A stretch of DNA of 52,947 nucleotides from Oscillospiraceae bacterium (GCA_015064255.1 SVSP01000017.1:1-52947), one strand, 5' to 3'; positions 16,953-25,860 are shown, numbered from the stretch's first letter. Made by a program: numbers and translations. Notes: generated by a model from the letters alone, not told the origin.

Positions 16953-18197
16953 TTATTCTATACCGAGCTGCTCTCTGTATCTGCGAACCTGATCCTCGGT
17001 AGGCTTGAAGTCTGTAACCGAGCAACAAGGAAGTGTCGGTTCGCTTCCGTCTGTTCCGTAGAAGGGTGTAAGTCTATCATTTTCATACATCTTGCACCAT
17101 TTTTCTTCTCGGAAATCGGGAATATCGTAAGGCTTTCCGCCTTCAAGCACCGATCTGTGTGCAAGAATAGCAACCGATGACATATTGACAGCTGAATATA
17201 TATCAAACGGATGCTCGGGCTGCTTTCCTTCGTTTATACATTCAACGAACATACGGGCTGTGAGATAGTCACCGCCGCCGTGACCGCTTTTAACGATAAG
17301 ATCCTCGTCTTTATCATTCCATTTCGGCTCGTAAAGCTCGACCTCATTTGCACCCTCGGGCTTTTCCCAGCTATTATAACGAAGCATTACTTTCGAGCCC
17401 ATACCGCGAAGATTTTCGATCTGTCCCTTCGTTCCGCAGATGCGGTAAGCGTTATGATGTGCGCCGAATGCCGCACAGCCTGTTATTCTGAAAACAGATC
17501 CGTCGTCGTTTTGCGTCATAATTATAGCTGCTCTGTCACCAACGTATCTTGCTGTCGGATAATCGCCGACTATCGGGGCAAAAGACGCAAGCGCGCTGAC
17601 TGTCTTCGGAGTTGCTCCGGTTGCTCTCATAACCGGTCCGAGAGAATGTGTGATATAATAAGTTCTCGGCAGATAATTACGCCAGTGCTTTTCAAAATAG
17701 TTATAGGTCTTATTGAACCAAACGTCATTTGGATCACCCGGATGATTGTATTCGCCTTCGGCATACATAATTTTACCGAGAGTTCCGCTGTCGCAAACAC
17801 GCTTCATCTCGCGGTTGAATATCATCTGAGGATAGTTTTCGGCGAGCATATATACACAGTTGCTCTTTTCAAAAGCGCGAACAAGCTCCACACCTTCTGC
17901 CATTGTTCCATTACTTATGCATTCGCCGAATACATGTATGCCTTTTTCAAAGCATTTTATGGCGTAGGGAGCGTGTTCGTGGAAATAGTTTGCCAGAATA
18001 ACCGCATCCATACCGTGTTCTATGAACGAGTCGAAATCCTCGTAAGCGGCAATACCGCCGAGCTTCTTAGCGGCTTCTTCTCTGCGTTCCTTATGTAAGT
18101 CGCAAACCGCAACTATTTCGCATCCGAGCATCATAAAGTTGGTCGCAAGGTCTGCTCCTCTTCCTGCTCCGAAAACACCTACTCTGAGTTTTTTCAT
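16953..18197 (-). CDS. Gfo/Idh/MocA family oxidoreductase
   Basis: 414 residues. The N-terminal NAD-binding loop is VGVFGAGRGADLAT. At the position of the EKP motif it reads VFGECISNGT, as in the subgroup whose lysine is replaced. The long C-terminal domain carries GHGGGDYLTARMFVECI, and DIPDFREEKW near the end, typical of members encoded with sugar-isomerisation genes. Substrate unknown. Downstream of, and 30 nt from, the DMT permease gene; likely one operon. Confidence 0.88.
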   Translation of the reverse strand: MKKLRVGVFGAGRGADLATNFMMLGCEIVAVCDLHKERREEAAKKLGGIAAYEDFDSFIEHGMDAVILANYFHEHAPYAIKCFEKGIHVFGECISNGTMAEGVELVRAFEKSNCVYMLAENYPQMIFNREMKRVCDSGTLGKIMYAEGEYNHPGDPNDVWFNKTYNYFEKHWRNYLPRTYYITHSLGPVMRATGATPKTVSALASFAPIVGDYPTARYVGDRAAIIMTQNDDGSVFRITGCAAFGAHHNAYRICGTKGQIENLRGMGSKVMLRYNSWEKPEGANEVELYEPKWNDKDEDLIVKSGHGGGDYLTARMFVECINEGKQPEHPFDIYSAVNMSSVAILAHRSVLEGGKPYDIPDFREEKWCKMYENDRLTPFYGTDGSEPTLPCCSVTDFKPTEDQVRRYREQLGIE

Positions 18198-18227
18198 AAT
18201 AAAACCTCCAAAACAATAATTTTTATT

Positions 18228-19091
18228 TTAAACCGGAATGACAAAAAGCGCGAGCATTCCGACAAAAGCCAAAAGCACCGACAAAATTTCCTTCTTGCTC
18301 GGCTTGTTTTTACCGAAGAAGCAAATAAGAGTCGAAACTATCATAACTCCGCCCGTTACCATAGGATACTGCACCGAAGCATCAACGTGAACAAGCGCAA
18401 TAACGAGCATATAATTTGCTATCTTATTGACAATACCGTTAAGTGCGCCGACTCCCGTGTCAGAGAGATTCATCTTCGGAGTTTCGTCCTTTTTTCTGAA
18501 AAACAGAATTATTATTGTTCCCGACAAAATCACCGAGCAAAGAGCGCAGAGTACAGAATATCCGGCGGCACTCGTCTTTTCAAAATCGGACGATGCAAAT
18601 ATTTTGGAAAGCACGCCCGACATTCCGTTAAGCACGAATATTCCTATGTAATAGAGCGTTCCTTTGGTTTTTTCGCTTTTTTCTACTGTAAGAAGGAGGG
18701 CAACAAAGATAAAAACAAAGCATACGACCTTCGCAACCGACATTTTTTCATCGTAGAAAACTATTCCCTGCACAAACGGCAGAAGCATTCCGCCGAGCAT
18801 AGAAAAGAGTGAATAGAGCGAAAGATTTATAATACCGAGAGCCTTGAACGCGCAAAAGGTAAAGCCAAGACCGACAAGAGCAGATAAAAGCGCTATTATC
18901 AGCGTAAAAAAAGTATATTCGATTTTAAAGTTGTTGACCGCGAGAAGAACAATGAGTCCGGCAAGCGAGCTGACAAGCGAAAACTGCAGACTTATCTTAA
19001 GACTGCTTCCTCTCATTTTTCGGTAAACGTCATTCAGCGCAAAGCATCCGCCGAACATAACAACAGATAAAATAATAAGTCCGTAATACAT
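18228..19091 (-). CDS. DMT/EamA-type permease
   Basis: 287 residues, about ten hydrophobic helices in two repeats, no signal peptide. SLYSLFSMLGGMLLPFVQGI and VDASVQYPMVTGGVMIVSTL are the paired re-entrant segments seen in the drug/metabolite transporter superfamily. Solute unknown; because it is cotranscribed with an oxidoreductase, a sugar-derived metabolite is plausible. Promoter TTGTTT-17-TATACT at 19125-19153; GGAG before the ATG. Confidence 0.85.
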   Translation of the reverse strand: MYYGLIILSVVMFGGCFALNDVYRKMRGSSLKISLQFSLVSSLAGLIVLLAVNNFKIEYTFFTLIIALLSALVGLGFTFCAFKALGIINLSLYSLFSMLGGMLLPFVQGIVFYDEKMSVAKVVCFVFIFVALLLTVEKSEKTKGTLYYIGIFVLNGMSGVLSKIFASSDFEKTSAAGYSVLCALCSVILSGTIIILFFRKKDETPKMNLSDTGVGALNGIVNKIANYMLVIALVHVDASVQYPMVTGGVMIVSTLICFFGKNKPSKKEILSVLLAFVGMLALFVIPV

Positions 19092-19195
19092 ACAATCTCC
19101 GGCATTTTTCAGATTTACGTTATTAGTATATCACTCATCATCAAGCAAAACAATAGAAAAAATCCATAATTTTATTTAAAAAAGTTTGAATATAC

Positions 19196-19224
19196 TTGAT
19201 TTTATGTTTTTGGTGTAGTATATT
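19196..19224 (+). promoter_or_regulatory. Promoter of the second AraC gene
   Basis: TTGATT (19196-19201), 17 nt, TATATT (19219-19224). ACTTGATTTTATGTTTTT resembles the region at 13595. Confidence 0.6.
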
Positions 19225-19254
19225 ATATTAAACAAACCAAATTAGGAAAAAGCT

Positions 19255-20049
19255 ATGAAAAACAAAAACATCTGCAAATTTATTTCGCCGTCTATGCCCG
19301 ACACTCTTTCGGTCTCCTGTTTCGTCCTTGAGTCAAACATTGAGACGATGTCAAAAAAGGGCATTTTAGACGAGCATCGCGTCATCCTTACCGTACAGGG
19401 CGAAGGAAATTTTAATATTGATGACAGCAAAGTTCAGTTCAGCGCAGGAAATCTGATCTTCGCATTCAGCGGAGAGATCTTTTCCGCAGAATGCAGCGAG
19501 GGTTGTCAATATATGTACATAAGCTTTGCGGGTCCGCGCGCCGAAAGTCTTTTCAAGCGATTCGACATAGGAAAAAGCAACCGCGTTTTCTCGGGCTTTG
19601 ACTCTATGATTCCCTTTTGGAAAGAGAGCCTATCGCGTGCTTCCGTGCAGACGATAGACCTCGCGTCCGAAAGCATACTTCTCTATACCTTTTCGCGGGT
19701 TTTCGGAAATCTTAACGAGCGCAATTCGCTTATCAGCAAAATAGTCGAAATTTCCGAGGAAAATTTCACCGACCCCGACCTTTCGATAACCTCTATTGCC
19801 GAAATGCTCGCCTACAATCCGAAATACCTTTCGCACGTTTTTAAAGAAAAAACAGGAAGCACCTATTCCGAATATCTGCGCTCGCTTCGGATAAAATTTG
19901 CAATATCGCTTTTCGACCACGGCATAGATTCAGTCAAAAACGTGGCAATCCTTTCGGGATTCTCCGACCCGCTGTATTTTTCCGAGGTTTTCAAGAAAAA
20001 CATCGGCGTTTCTCCGAAGGATTACAAAAAACGTATTGACAAAAGCTAA
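19255..20049 (+). CDS. AraC family transcriptional regulator
   Basis: 264 residues. Cupin-like N-terminal sensor (HRVILTVQGEGNF, then SAGNLIFAFSG), C-terminal AraC double HTH: DLSITSIAEMLAYNPKYLSH, then VKNVAILSGFSDPLYFSEVF, ending IGVSPKDYKKRI. It is divergent from the DMT permease-oxidoreductase operon, so it is the likely local regulator. Ligand unknown. TAGGAAAAAG precedes the ATG. Confidence 0.9.
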   Translation: MKNKNICKFISPSMPDTLSVSCFVLESNIETMSKKGILDEHRVILTVQGEGNFNIDDSKVQFSAGNLIFAFSGEIFSAECSEGCQYMYISFAGPRAESLFKRFDIGKSNRVFSGFDSMIPFWKESLSRASVQTIDLASESILLYTFSRVFGNLNERNSLISKIVEISEENFTDPDLSITSIAEMLAYNPKYLSHVFKEKTGSTYSEYLRSLRIKFAISLFDHGIDSVKNVAILSGFSDPLYFSEVFKKNIGVSPKDYKKRIDKS

Positions 20050-20095
20050 CCAGGGCTTTCGTTTGTATGAACTTCTTTTAAAAACGTCAAGACTA

Positions 20096-20124
20096 TTGAT
20101 TTTCAAAAGAAGATGTGCTAAAAT
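20096..20124 (+). promoter_or_regulatory. Promoter of the orphan lipoprotein gene
   Basis: TTGATT (20096-20101), 17 nt, TAAAAT (20119-20124), 60 nt upstream of the start. Confidence 0.55.
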
Positions 20125-20183
20125 AATAAAAAATTATTTCCCAATTAAAAATCATCCCCTGTAGCACGAAAGGTCATTAAGTT

Positions 20184-21080
20184 ATGAAAAAAATTCTTGC
20201 ATTTTTCATTGTTCTGTCCATGTTATTTGCATTTACTGCCTGCGATAACGGCACTTCAAATAATAATTCACCCTTAGTCAACAATCCGCCCCAAAGCGAT
20301 CAGCTTTCCTACGAAACGAACAAAGACGGTTACATTATCTCGTGCGTCTTAACCATTGACGGCGAAACATTCACCTATCAATGCAAGGGTGAGAATTATT
20401 TACTTATTGATAATACTGACGGCAATTATGTTATTTCGGAGCAGATGCCCATTCCGGATAGTTACATTGGCGCGTCTGAGACGGTGAAACTCATTTATTT
20501 TTATGAAGGTACTGCTCAGAAATTTGCCATTCGGGAAGGCAGACACGATGGCATCGCCTACATTGGAACACATATCCAGATCTTCAACCGAAGCGGCAAG
20601 TTGATTGTTGACCAAACTCCCCGTAATGACTTTGAAGACTACTATTATTCTCTGATTTACTCCAACAGCGGTTGGCCGGCATTGTTCGATAACCTTGGTC
20701 AGCCTGCCCAGGATTCCAACGGAAATTATATTGTCGACGAAAAAGCCGTTGTTATTGCCGAACATTTATGTCAGAGAATAGAAAACGGCGTTCTTTCTAG
20801 CGCGGACCTTGCCAGCACCTACTATTATGACATTGATACCGGAAACGTAATTTACAGTAAAATTTGCAATCCCGATTTTACAAATACTATTACTGTTTAT
20901 CACCGCAAAGATTTTTATATGACTTATCAAGAGATTCTCGGCGAAGAAACCCTTACCAAGCGTTTCTATAACAGCGACGGAAGCTTTTACGAAAAAGTAA
21001 CTGATAAATATGAGCGTGAAATTATTTCCGAAGGCGAATACGATGCCAACGGGTCGCTGATAGCACCGTCTCAAGATTAA
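20184..21080 (+). CDS. Putative lipoprotein of unknown function
   Basis: 298 residues. N-terminal signal with lipobox FAFTAC (Cys20) followed by an Asn/Ser/Pro-rich linker (about 22-40), so it should be anchored outside the membrane. The rest is rich in Tyr, Asp and Asn, with repeating motifs of the type Y-x-x-DGSFYEKV-DKYEREI near the C-terminus, reminiscent of YD/MORN-like beta-strand repeats. No enzyme motif seen. Single gene with its own promoter and terminator. Its AT-richer codons differ from those of its neighbours, which hints at separate ancestry. Confidence 0.75.
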   Translation: MKKILAFFIVLSMLFAFTACDNGTSNNNSPLVNNPPQSDQLSYETNKDGYIISCVLTIDGETFTYQCKGENYLLIDNTDGNYVISEQMPIPDSYIGASETVKLIYFYEGTAQKFAIREGRHDGIAYIGTHIQIFNRSGKLIVDQTPRNDFEDYYYSLIYSNSGWPALFDNLGQPAQDSNGNYIVDEKAVVIAEHLCQRIENGVLSSADLASTYYYDIDTGNVIYSKICNPDFTNTITVYHRKDFYMTYQEILGEETLTKRFYNSDGSFYEKVTDKYEREIISEGEYDANGSLIAPSQD

Positions 21081-21087
21081 TACACAA

Positions 21088-21121
21088 AATCACCGTACGG
21101 GAAAATTCCGTACGGTGATTC
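21088..21121 (+). terminator. Terminator of the orphan lipoprotein gene
   Basis: 13-bp stem AATCACCGTACGG / CCGTACGGTGATT around GAAAATT. The 3' U-tract is short, so this rests mainly on the stem and position. Confidence 0.7.
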
Positions 21122-21262
21122 AGACTAAAGACAAAATAATAAAAGAAAAGCTTTTAGCCAAGAAAAAGGGTTGAGAGTCTGAGCGAAAACCTATAGGTTA
21201 AGAAAAACTATAGGTTGGGGAAAAACTTCGGAGTTTGAGATGATTTTCCCCTTCTCTCAGTT
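21121..21262. repeat. Dispersed hairpin element, copy C
   Basis: The leader AAGACAAAATAATAAAAGAA plus the AAGCTTTTAGCCAAG box matches copy A (61-107) over about 45 nt. The hairpin keeps the ACTTCGGAGTTTGAGATGA loop (21225-21243) with GGGGAAAA/TTTTCCCC closing it. An extra insert with its own CCTATAGGTT repeats widens the 5' arm, and outer arms CTGAG/CTCAG remain. Lies between convergent genes. Confidence 0.6.
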
Positions 21263-21285
21263 AATTCCTTTTGAATTTAAGCAGC

Positions 21286-22704
21286 TTATTCAAAAAACAT
21301 ATTTTCAATGAAAAGCTCTGAGAATATCGGATTTGCCGAAAGATCGATATACTTTGAGTACGCGCTGATCAGGGAAAGATCGTTTTCCTCTAATGCAAAC
21401 TTAACCGTGCCAAGCAGGCTGCTGTTATTTATCGGAGAGAAACGGTCCTTAAGCTCTTTCGGAAGCAGACCGATGTGCACAGCATTATCTATCCGCATTT
21501 TCGCAGAAAATCCGCCCGAAACGTACATTTTTTCAATTTCATCAAAGGAAACCCCTCCGATCTCCATAAGCGACAATACCGCCGAATATACCGCTGATTT
21601 TGCAAGCTGGAACTGTCTTACGTCCTCACCCGTGAGAGATACCTTTTCGGAAATTTCAAACTCCTCGTCCTCCATATATCCGCTGTCTTCTATGACTTCG
21701 CTTTTTACAAGCTCGCTGACGATATCTATAAGACCTGTCGCGCACATTCCGCGTGCCTGCGTGTTTCCTATAACAGAGTATGCTCCGCCCTCTTCGTAGG
21801 CGTATATCGCACCCTCTACAGCGCTCATTCCGCACGAAATATTCGCACCCTCAAAGCAAGGTCCCGCCGCCGCGGTCGTGCACAGAAAATTATTTTCCGT
21901 GAACATTACGACTTCCGCGTTGGTTCCGAGGTCGATAAGCAGATTATATTTTCCGCTTTCGGGCAGACCGACGTAGTTAAGCCCCGCAACGATATCCGCG
22001 CCGACAAATGCAGAGAGATTCGGGAGCGAGATTATCTCGTTCACCTTTTTTATTCTGATATCTTCCGCAGATATTCTTTTACCTTCGAGGAAAGCGGGTG
22101 TATAAGGGCTTTCACCCATCGACGAGCAATCCACTCCGAAAAAGAGGTGAAGCATCGTCGTGTTCCCCGCAACGTACAGCTTTTCGGGCGAAGCGTTTGC
22201 AAAGCCTCCGTCAAGAAGCTCGTCGATCATATTGTTCACCGCTTCAACTATCGTGCGGTGAAGGTCGTCAACACCGTTCTTTCGGCAGTAATCTATTCTC
22301 GATATAACATCCGCGCCGAAAGCTCTCTGAGGATTTGAGCGTGTGACTATTTTTACTATGTTTTTTTCGTCAAGAGACACGATAGCAAGTGCAAGAGTAG
22401 TCGTGCCTATATCAAGGCAAAGGCAGACGTTTTCCGTCAGCCTTCCCGATTCCTCGGCGCCGCTTACAGAAACGATATTCTGCTTTTCGGGTATCACGAC
22501 CGTGATATCCTCTTCAACGGTATATCTGCAGGAAAGAATGTCCTTTCCGTTTACGTTCACCGTGCATTTTTTGCAAATGCCCAAACCGCCGCAAGGATGT
22601 TCTGCGGCGGTATCGTTCTCTTTAAGTATTTTTGAAAGCGGAGTTCCCTTTTCGGCATTTACCGTTTTTATATTTCCTCCGCTTATTATCTTAATTTGAG
22701 GCAT
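21286..22704 (-). CDS. RACo-like corrinoid activation ATPase (2Fe-2S + ASKHA)
   Basis: 472 residues. N-terminal ferredoxin-type [2Fe-2S] domain with Cys38, Cys44, Cys47 and Cys59 (HPCGGLGICKKCTV, then DILSC). It is followed by a linker and a C-terminal ASKHA actin-like ATPase: CLDIGTTTLALAIV, LYVAGNTTMLHLFFG, LLIDLGTNAEVV, FEGANISCGM, VSGGFSA. This is the architecture of reductive activators of corrinoid proteins, which use ATP to return Co(II) to Co(I). Its start overlaps the preceding methyltransferase gene by 14 nt, so the two are translationally coupled. It ends the operon that begins at 28248. Confidence 0.9.
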   Translation of the reverse strand: MPQIKIISGGNIKTVNAEKGTPLSKILKENDTAAEHPCGGLGICKKCTVNVNGKDILSCRYTVEEDITVVIPEKQNIVSVSGAEESGRLTENVCLCLDIGTTTLALAIVSLDEKNIVKIVTRSNPQRAFGADVISRIDYCRKNGVDDLHRTIVEAVNNMIDELLDGGFANASPEKLYVAGNTTMLHLFFGVDCSSMGESPYTPAFLEGKRISAEDIRIKKVNEIISLPNLSAFVGADIVAGLNYVGLPESGKYNLLIDLGTNAEVVMFTENNFLCTTAAAGPCFEGANISCGMSAVEGAIYAYEEGGAYSVIGNTQARGMCATGLIDIVSELVKSEVIEDSGYMEDEEFEISEKVSLTGEDVRQFQLAKSAVYSAVLSLMEIGGVSFDEIEKMYVSGGFSAKMRIDNAVHIGLLPKELKDRFSPINNSSLLGTVKFALEENDLSLISAYSKYIDLSANPIFSELFIENMFFE

Positions 22705-23686
22705 AAAGTTCTTTTACCTTTTCAAAATATGCGTCGATATTTTCCCATTTTGCAAGCGCGGGAATATCACAGCCCGAGGAAATCATAAAGTTATCGAAGG
22801 ATGAACAAGCGTCGTAAACCTTCTGAACACTGTTTCTTATATCGTCGGGAGTTCCGTCCTTGAAAAGTACGGGGTCAACGTTACCCATAACGATGGTATC
22901 GCTCGGCATCAGAGGAATCATATCCTTAAGCTCGATAGCATTTCCGAAGTGATATATATCAGCGCCGAGAGAAGCTATTGAATCTGCCATATTTATGACC
23001 GTGTTTCCGCAATTATGATAGCAGATAACAAAATCGTCATCGTTCACGCTTTCAAATATTTCCTTTACGAAAGGCTCGGAAAATTCCTCTGCAAGTGCGG
23101 GAGAAAGAAGTCCTGCCGCAGGCTCTGCCATAACGACGCCGTCTGCGCCCGCTTCCTTGAACGCCTTTATATACTCTTTAAGGAATTCGGTTGCCTTTGA
23201 GAGAAGTATCTTTACTTCGTCCGGACTATCGTAGCATTCCATCATAAGCTCTGTCATATCGAAAAGACGTCCTGCAAGAGAATAAGGCCCTATAACTCCG
23301 CAAAATACGGGAATGTCTTTTATTTCTTTCTTTGCTTTACGCACACCATCGATATAAAGAGATGTTCTTGCGCTTCCGACTTTCGGAACCTCGATGTCCT
23401 CAACGTCGCATATATCGGTAATAACACCCTCTGTAACGGTAGGGATCTCGTCCTCTTCGAAAAGCACCTTTGCACCGAAAGCCTCAGCTTCGACCGAAAG
23501 ATCCATCATATTGAGAGATGCACCGACAGCACATCTGTCCGCGATGGCCTTCATTCCGCTGAGCTGCTTATCGGATGATGCTATAAGCTCCTTTACACTT
23601 ATTCCGAGAAGCTGTGTGGAAGGAAAAGAAAGTATCGGTACCGTTTTATCTTTGTTTTCCAGAATTTTTCTTACTTTTTCTTTCAT
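22691..23686 (-). CDS. MtaA/MtbA-like corrinoid methyltransferase (URO-D fold)
   Basis: 331 residues of the uroporphyrinogen-decarboxylase superfamily. Zinc ligands of MtaA-type methyltransferases are present: His224 and Cys226 (ICYHNCGNT) and Cys306 (ISSGCDIP). SFPSTQLLGISVKEL at the N-terminus is also MtaA-like. Such enzymes move a methyl group between a corrinoid protein and a thiol acceptor or substrate. Haem decarboxylase function is unlikely, because the catalytic N-terminal RQAGR motif of HemE is absent. Methyl acceptor unknown: in an acetogen-like organism tetrahydrofolate would be usual, coenzyme M in archaea. Encoded between DUF2284 and RACo. Confidence 0.85.
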   Translation of the reverse strand: MKEKVRKILENKDKTVPILSFPSTQLLGISVKELIASSDKQLSGMKAIADRCAVGASLNMMDLSVEAEAFGAKVLFEEDEIPTVTEGVITDICDVEDIEVPKVGSARTSLYIDGVRKAKKEIKDIPVFCGVIGPYSLAGRLFDMTELMMECYDSPDEVKILLSKATEFLKEYIKAFKEAGADGVVMAEPAAGLLSPALAEEFSEPFVKEIFESVNDDDFVICYHNCGNTVINMADSIASLGADIYHFGNAIELKDMIPLMPSDTIVMGNVDPVLFKDGTPDDIRNSVQKVYDACSSFDNFMISSGCDIPALAKWENIDAYFEKVKELYASN

Positions 23687-23701
23687 ATATAGTCTGACTC
23701 C

Positions 23702-24232
23702 TTAAAAAAGTATCGCGCAGAAATACGTAACCGTGTTCGGTCCGTTATTATATTTGATTCCGACTTTTTTTGAAAGCTCAACGACGTTCACGCCGCAAGC
23801 CTCTATAGACGGAATCGCCTTTTCGGGGAAACGGCAGGGCGCGTCGGGGTAGGTACACTTCTGACAAAGTCGGCATCCTTCACATCCGAGCGCGTGAGGC
23901 ACCACGCCCTCGCTTTTAAGCTTTGCTATTATATCGAGAAGCTTCTTTTGTGTGATATTTGCGCCTTCTGTCATCGTTTCAAAGTCAAAGCTGTCTTCGA
24001 GGTCGTACTTACAGCTGAATATCGCCGCTGTTTTATACGAAAGTATCTTTGCTTTGATCTCTTCGGGTTCACCCACTCCGGGAGGACAGGTCCAGCAGGT
24101 AGCGTATCTTCCGCACCTGTTTTCGCGGCAGGCTTCAAGTACCGCCGGGGAAAACGGAATCTCCGATGACGGTACTATCGCATACTGCGTAACTTCATAC
24201 GATTTTAAATATTCTTCAATGTTCATATCCAA
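23702..24232 (-). CDS. DUF2284 cysteine-rich metal-binding protein
   Basis: 176 residues with 12 cysteines. The N-terminal cluster CGRYATCWTCPPGVG and the C-terminal cluster CEGCRLCQKCTYPDAPCRFP, followed by IEACGVNVVEL, are the DUF2284 signature and suggest Fe-S or zinc sites. Proteins of this family are often encoded with corrinoid methyltransferases; the role (electron supply or cobalt handling) is not established. 16 nt from both neighbours. Confidence 0.85.
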   Translation of the reverse strand: MDMNIEEYLKSYEVTQYAIVPSSEIPFSPAVLEACRENRCGRYATCWTCPPGVGEPEEIKAKILSYKTAAIFSCKYDLEDSFDFETMTEGANITQKKLLDIIAKLKSEGVVPHALGCEGCRLCQKCTYPDAPCRFPEKAIPSIEACGVNVVELSKKVGIKYNNGPNTVTYFCAILF

Positions 24233-24248
24233 GTTAAATCAGGTCAAA

Positions 24249-24881
24249 TTACGAAACGAAAGAATAAGCAACGTTAGCTGCTTCGGCAGCGTCCGACGTA
24301 TAAGCGTCTGCGCCGATCTTGTCAGCATATTCCTGTGTTATGGGAGCGCCGCCTATCATAATCTTAACCTTATCGCGGATACCTGCAGCTTCTGCAGCCT
24401 TAACAACGTCAGCCATAACGCCCATTGTTGTTGTGAGAAGTGCGGAGCAGCAGATGATCTGGCAGTTCTGTTCGATTGCTGTGTTTACAAATGTTTCGGG
24501 AGAAACGTCTGTGCCGAGGTCAACAACCTCAAAGCCCTTGCCCTCGAGCATCATCTTTACGAGGTTCTTACCGATATCGTGGAGGTCGCCCTGAACCGTA
24601 CCGATGCAAACCTTACCAACTGCCTGTACGCCTGCCTGCTGAAGAAGAGGCTTAAGAAGAGCTGCGCCCTGACTCATAGCACGAGCTGCAACAAGTACTT
24701 CGGGAACGAAGATCTCGTTCTTTCTGAACTTTTCGCCAACCACGTTCATACCGTCGATAAGACCTTCCTCAAGGATCTGTTCTGCGGAAGTACCTTCGTC
24801 AATAGCTTCCTGTACGAGCTGTTTAACAATCTTTGCTTTACCCTTCTGCAAATTTTCGGAAATTTCACTCATCAAAATCAT
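24249..24881 (-). CDS. Corrinoid protein, internal start of the preceding frame
   Basis: 210-residue product expected from ATG 24879-24881 (a second ATG follows at 24872), preceded at 24889-24895 by AAGGAGA with a 7-nt gap. This is the usual size and start (MSEISENLQKGKAKIV) of free methyltransferase corrinoid proteins such as MtaC or MttC homologs. The His in GDLHDIGKN is the expected cobalt ligand (His101 of this form). It would carry the methyl group between the URO-D-fold enzymes of this operon. Whether both this form and the fusion exist cannot be told from sequence. Confidence 0.8.
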   Translation of the reverse strand: MILMSEISENLQKGKAKIVKQLVQEAIDEGTSAEQILEEGLIDGMNVVGEKFRKNEIFVPEVLVAARAMSQGAALLKPLLQQAGVQAVGKVCIGTVQGDLHDIGKNLVKMMLEGKGFEVVDLGTDVSPETFVNTAIEQNCQIICCSALLTTTMGVMADVVKAAEAAGIRDKVKIMIGGAPITQEYADKIGADAYTSDAAEAANVAYSFVS

Positions 24882-25817
24882 AATCTTTTCTCCTTGTTCT
24901 GTTGATTTTTTGTTTTTATTTTTTAAAATTCTATACTTATGCGGTGTCATACCCATATAAGTATGAAAATTATGGTAAAATGACGGTACGTCGCGCAGAC
25001 CGCAGGCTTCGACTATTTCGCTTATCGAAAGCTCGGTGTCCGCAAGAAGCGTACAAGAATGGTCAAGACGGGTAGCGCGAAGATAACCCGAAAATGATTG
25101 ACCGCTTATTTTTTTAAAGGAACGGCTGAGGTGTGACGAGCTAACGCAAAGCTCATCCGCAAGCGACTCAAGAGTCAGCTCGCTGTCAAAAAAATGCTCT
25201 GCCACGTATTTAAGAGTCGCCGAAACGATTCCCCAATCCTTCTGATGTATATCGTGAACGCTTTTTATAGCGCTTTTAACGTATCTGCTCACCGTAATTA
25301 GCAGCAGCGTGAGGTAAGATCTGACCGAATCCTTCCACTGGTAAGACATCTCCGATATCTCTTTGCCAATAAGGTCAAAGAACATAAATATCTGTTCGCG
25401 GCTTTCCGACGTGAGCATCGCATACGCACTTACCGCGTCGTCCGAAAAAACACCGTAACAGTAGTTTTCGTCTTTTTCCACGGTAATATTTCCTTCAAAC
25501 CAATCGGCAGGATCGAAAAACATACGACGCACGATCAGTTTGTCGCTGTCGTCAGAGCTGTAATATGCGTGCGGCGTACCCGACGCGATAATATATATAT
25601 CCCCTTCCTTACAGGGTATCGCCTGATTGAAAATACAGTGAATACCGTTTCCGCGCACGACCACGCTTATTTCGGGAATATCGTGCGTATACAGCAAGGT
25701 CGGCGCAATATCCGATTGATATTTTATATGATCGGACACAGTATCCTGTCTTATCGGAGTTTCGCTCAGCAGTGCGGATCTCGTCATCCGCATTACAGCG
25801 TTTGCTGTTTTTGTCAT
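24249..25817 (-). CDS. AraC regulator continuous with a B12-binding corrinoid protein
   Basis: One uninterrupted 522-codon frame. Residues 30-110: cupin sensor (LLYTHDIPEISVVVRGNG). About 205-300: AraC double HTH (LTLESLADELCVSSSHLSRS, then LSISEIVEACGLRDVPSFYH, ending MGMTPHKYRIL). A 12-residue Lys/Asn/Ser-rich linker follows, then from Met313 a full-size corrinoid protein: helical cap, then GTVQGDLHDIGKNLV with the D-x-H-x-x-G motif (His413 of the fusion as lower cobalt ligand) and the GGAPITQEYADKIGADAY nucleotide-loop segment. Inside the frame an AAGGAGA site lies 7 nt before Met313, so the corrinoid part can also be made alone. An A6 run at the junction would restore a TAA after the regulator if one A were added. 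Upstream gene 43 nt away. Confidence 0.85.
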   Translation of the reverse strand: MTKTANAVMRMTRSALLSETPIRQDTVSDHIKYQSDIAPTLLYTHDIPEISVVVRGNGIHCIFNQAIPCKEGDIYIIASGTPHAYYSSDDSDKLIVRRMFFDPADWFEGNITVEKDENYCYGVFSDDAVSAYAMLTSESREQIFMFFDLIGKEISEMSYQWKDSVRSYLTLLLITVSRYVKSAIKSVHDIHQKDWGIVSATLKYVAEHFFDSELTLESLADELCVSSSHLSRSFKKISGQSFSGYLRATRLDHSCTLLADTELSISEIVEACGLRDVPSFYHNFHTYMGMTPHKYRILKNKNKKSTEQGEKIMILMSEISENLQKGKAKIVKQLVQEAIDEGTSAEQILEEGLIDGMNVVGEKFRKNEIFVPEVLVAARAMSQGAALLKPLLQQAGVQAVGKVCIGTVQGDLHDIGKNLVKMMLEGKGFEVVDLGTDVSPETFVNTAIEQNCQIICCSALLTTTMGVMADVVKAAEAAGIRDKVKIMIGGAPITQEYADKIGADAYTSDAAEAANVAYSFVS

Positions 25818-25860
25818 TCCTTATTTCTCCCTTTCGGAAGGTCAAGTGTTTTTTTGATAA

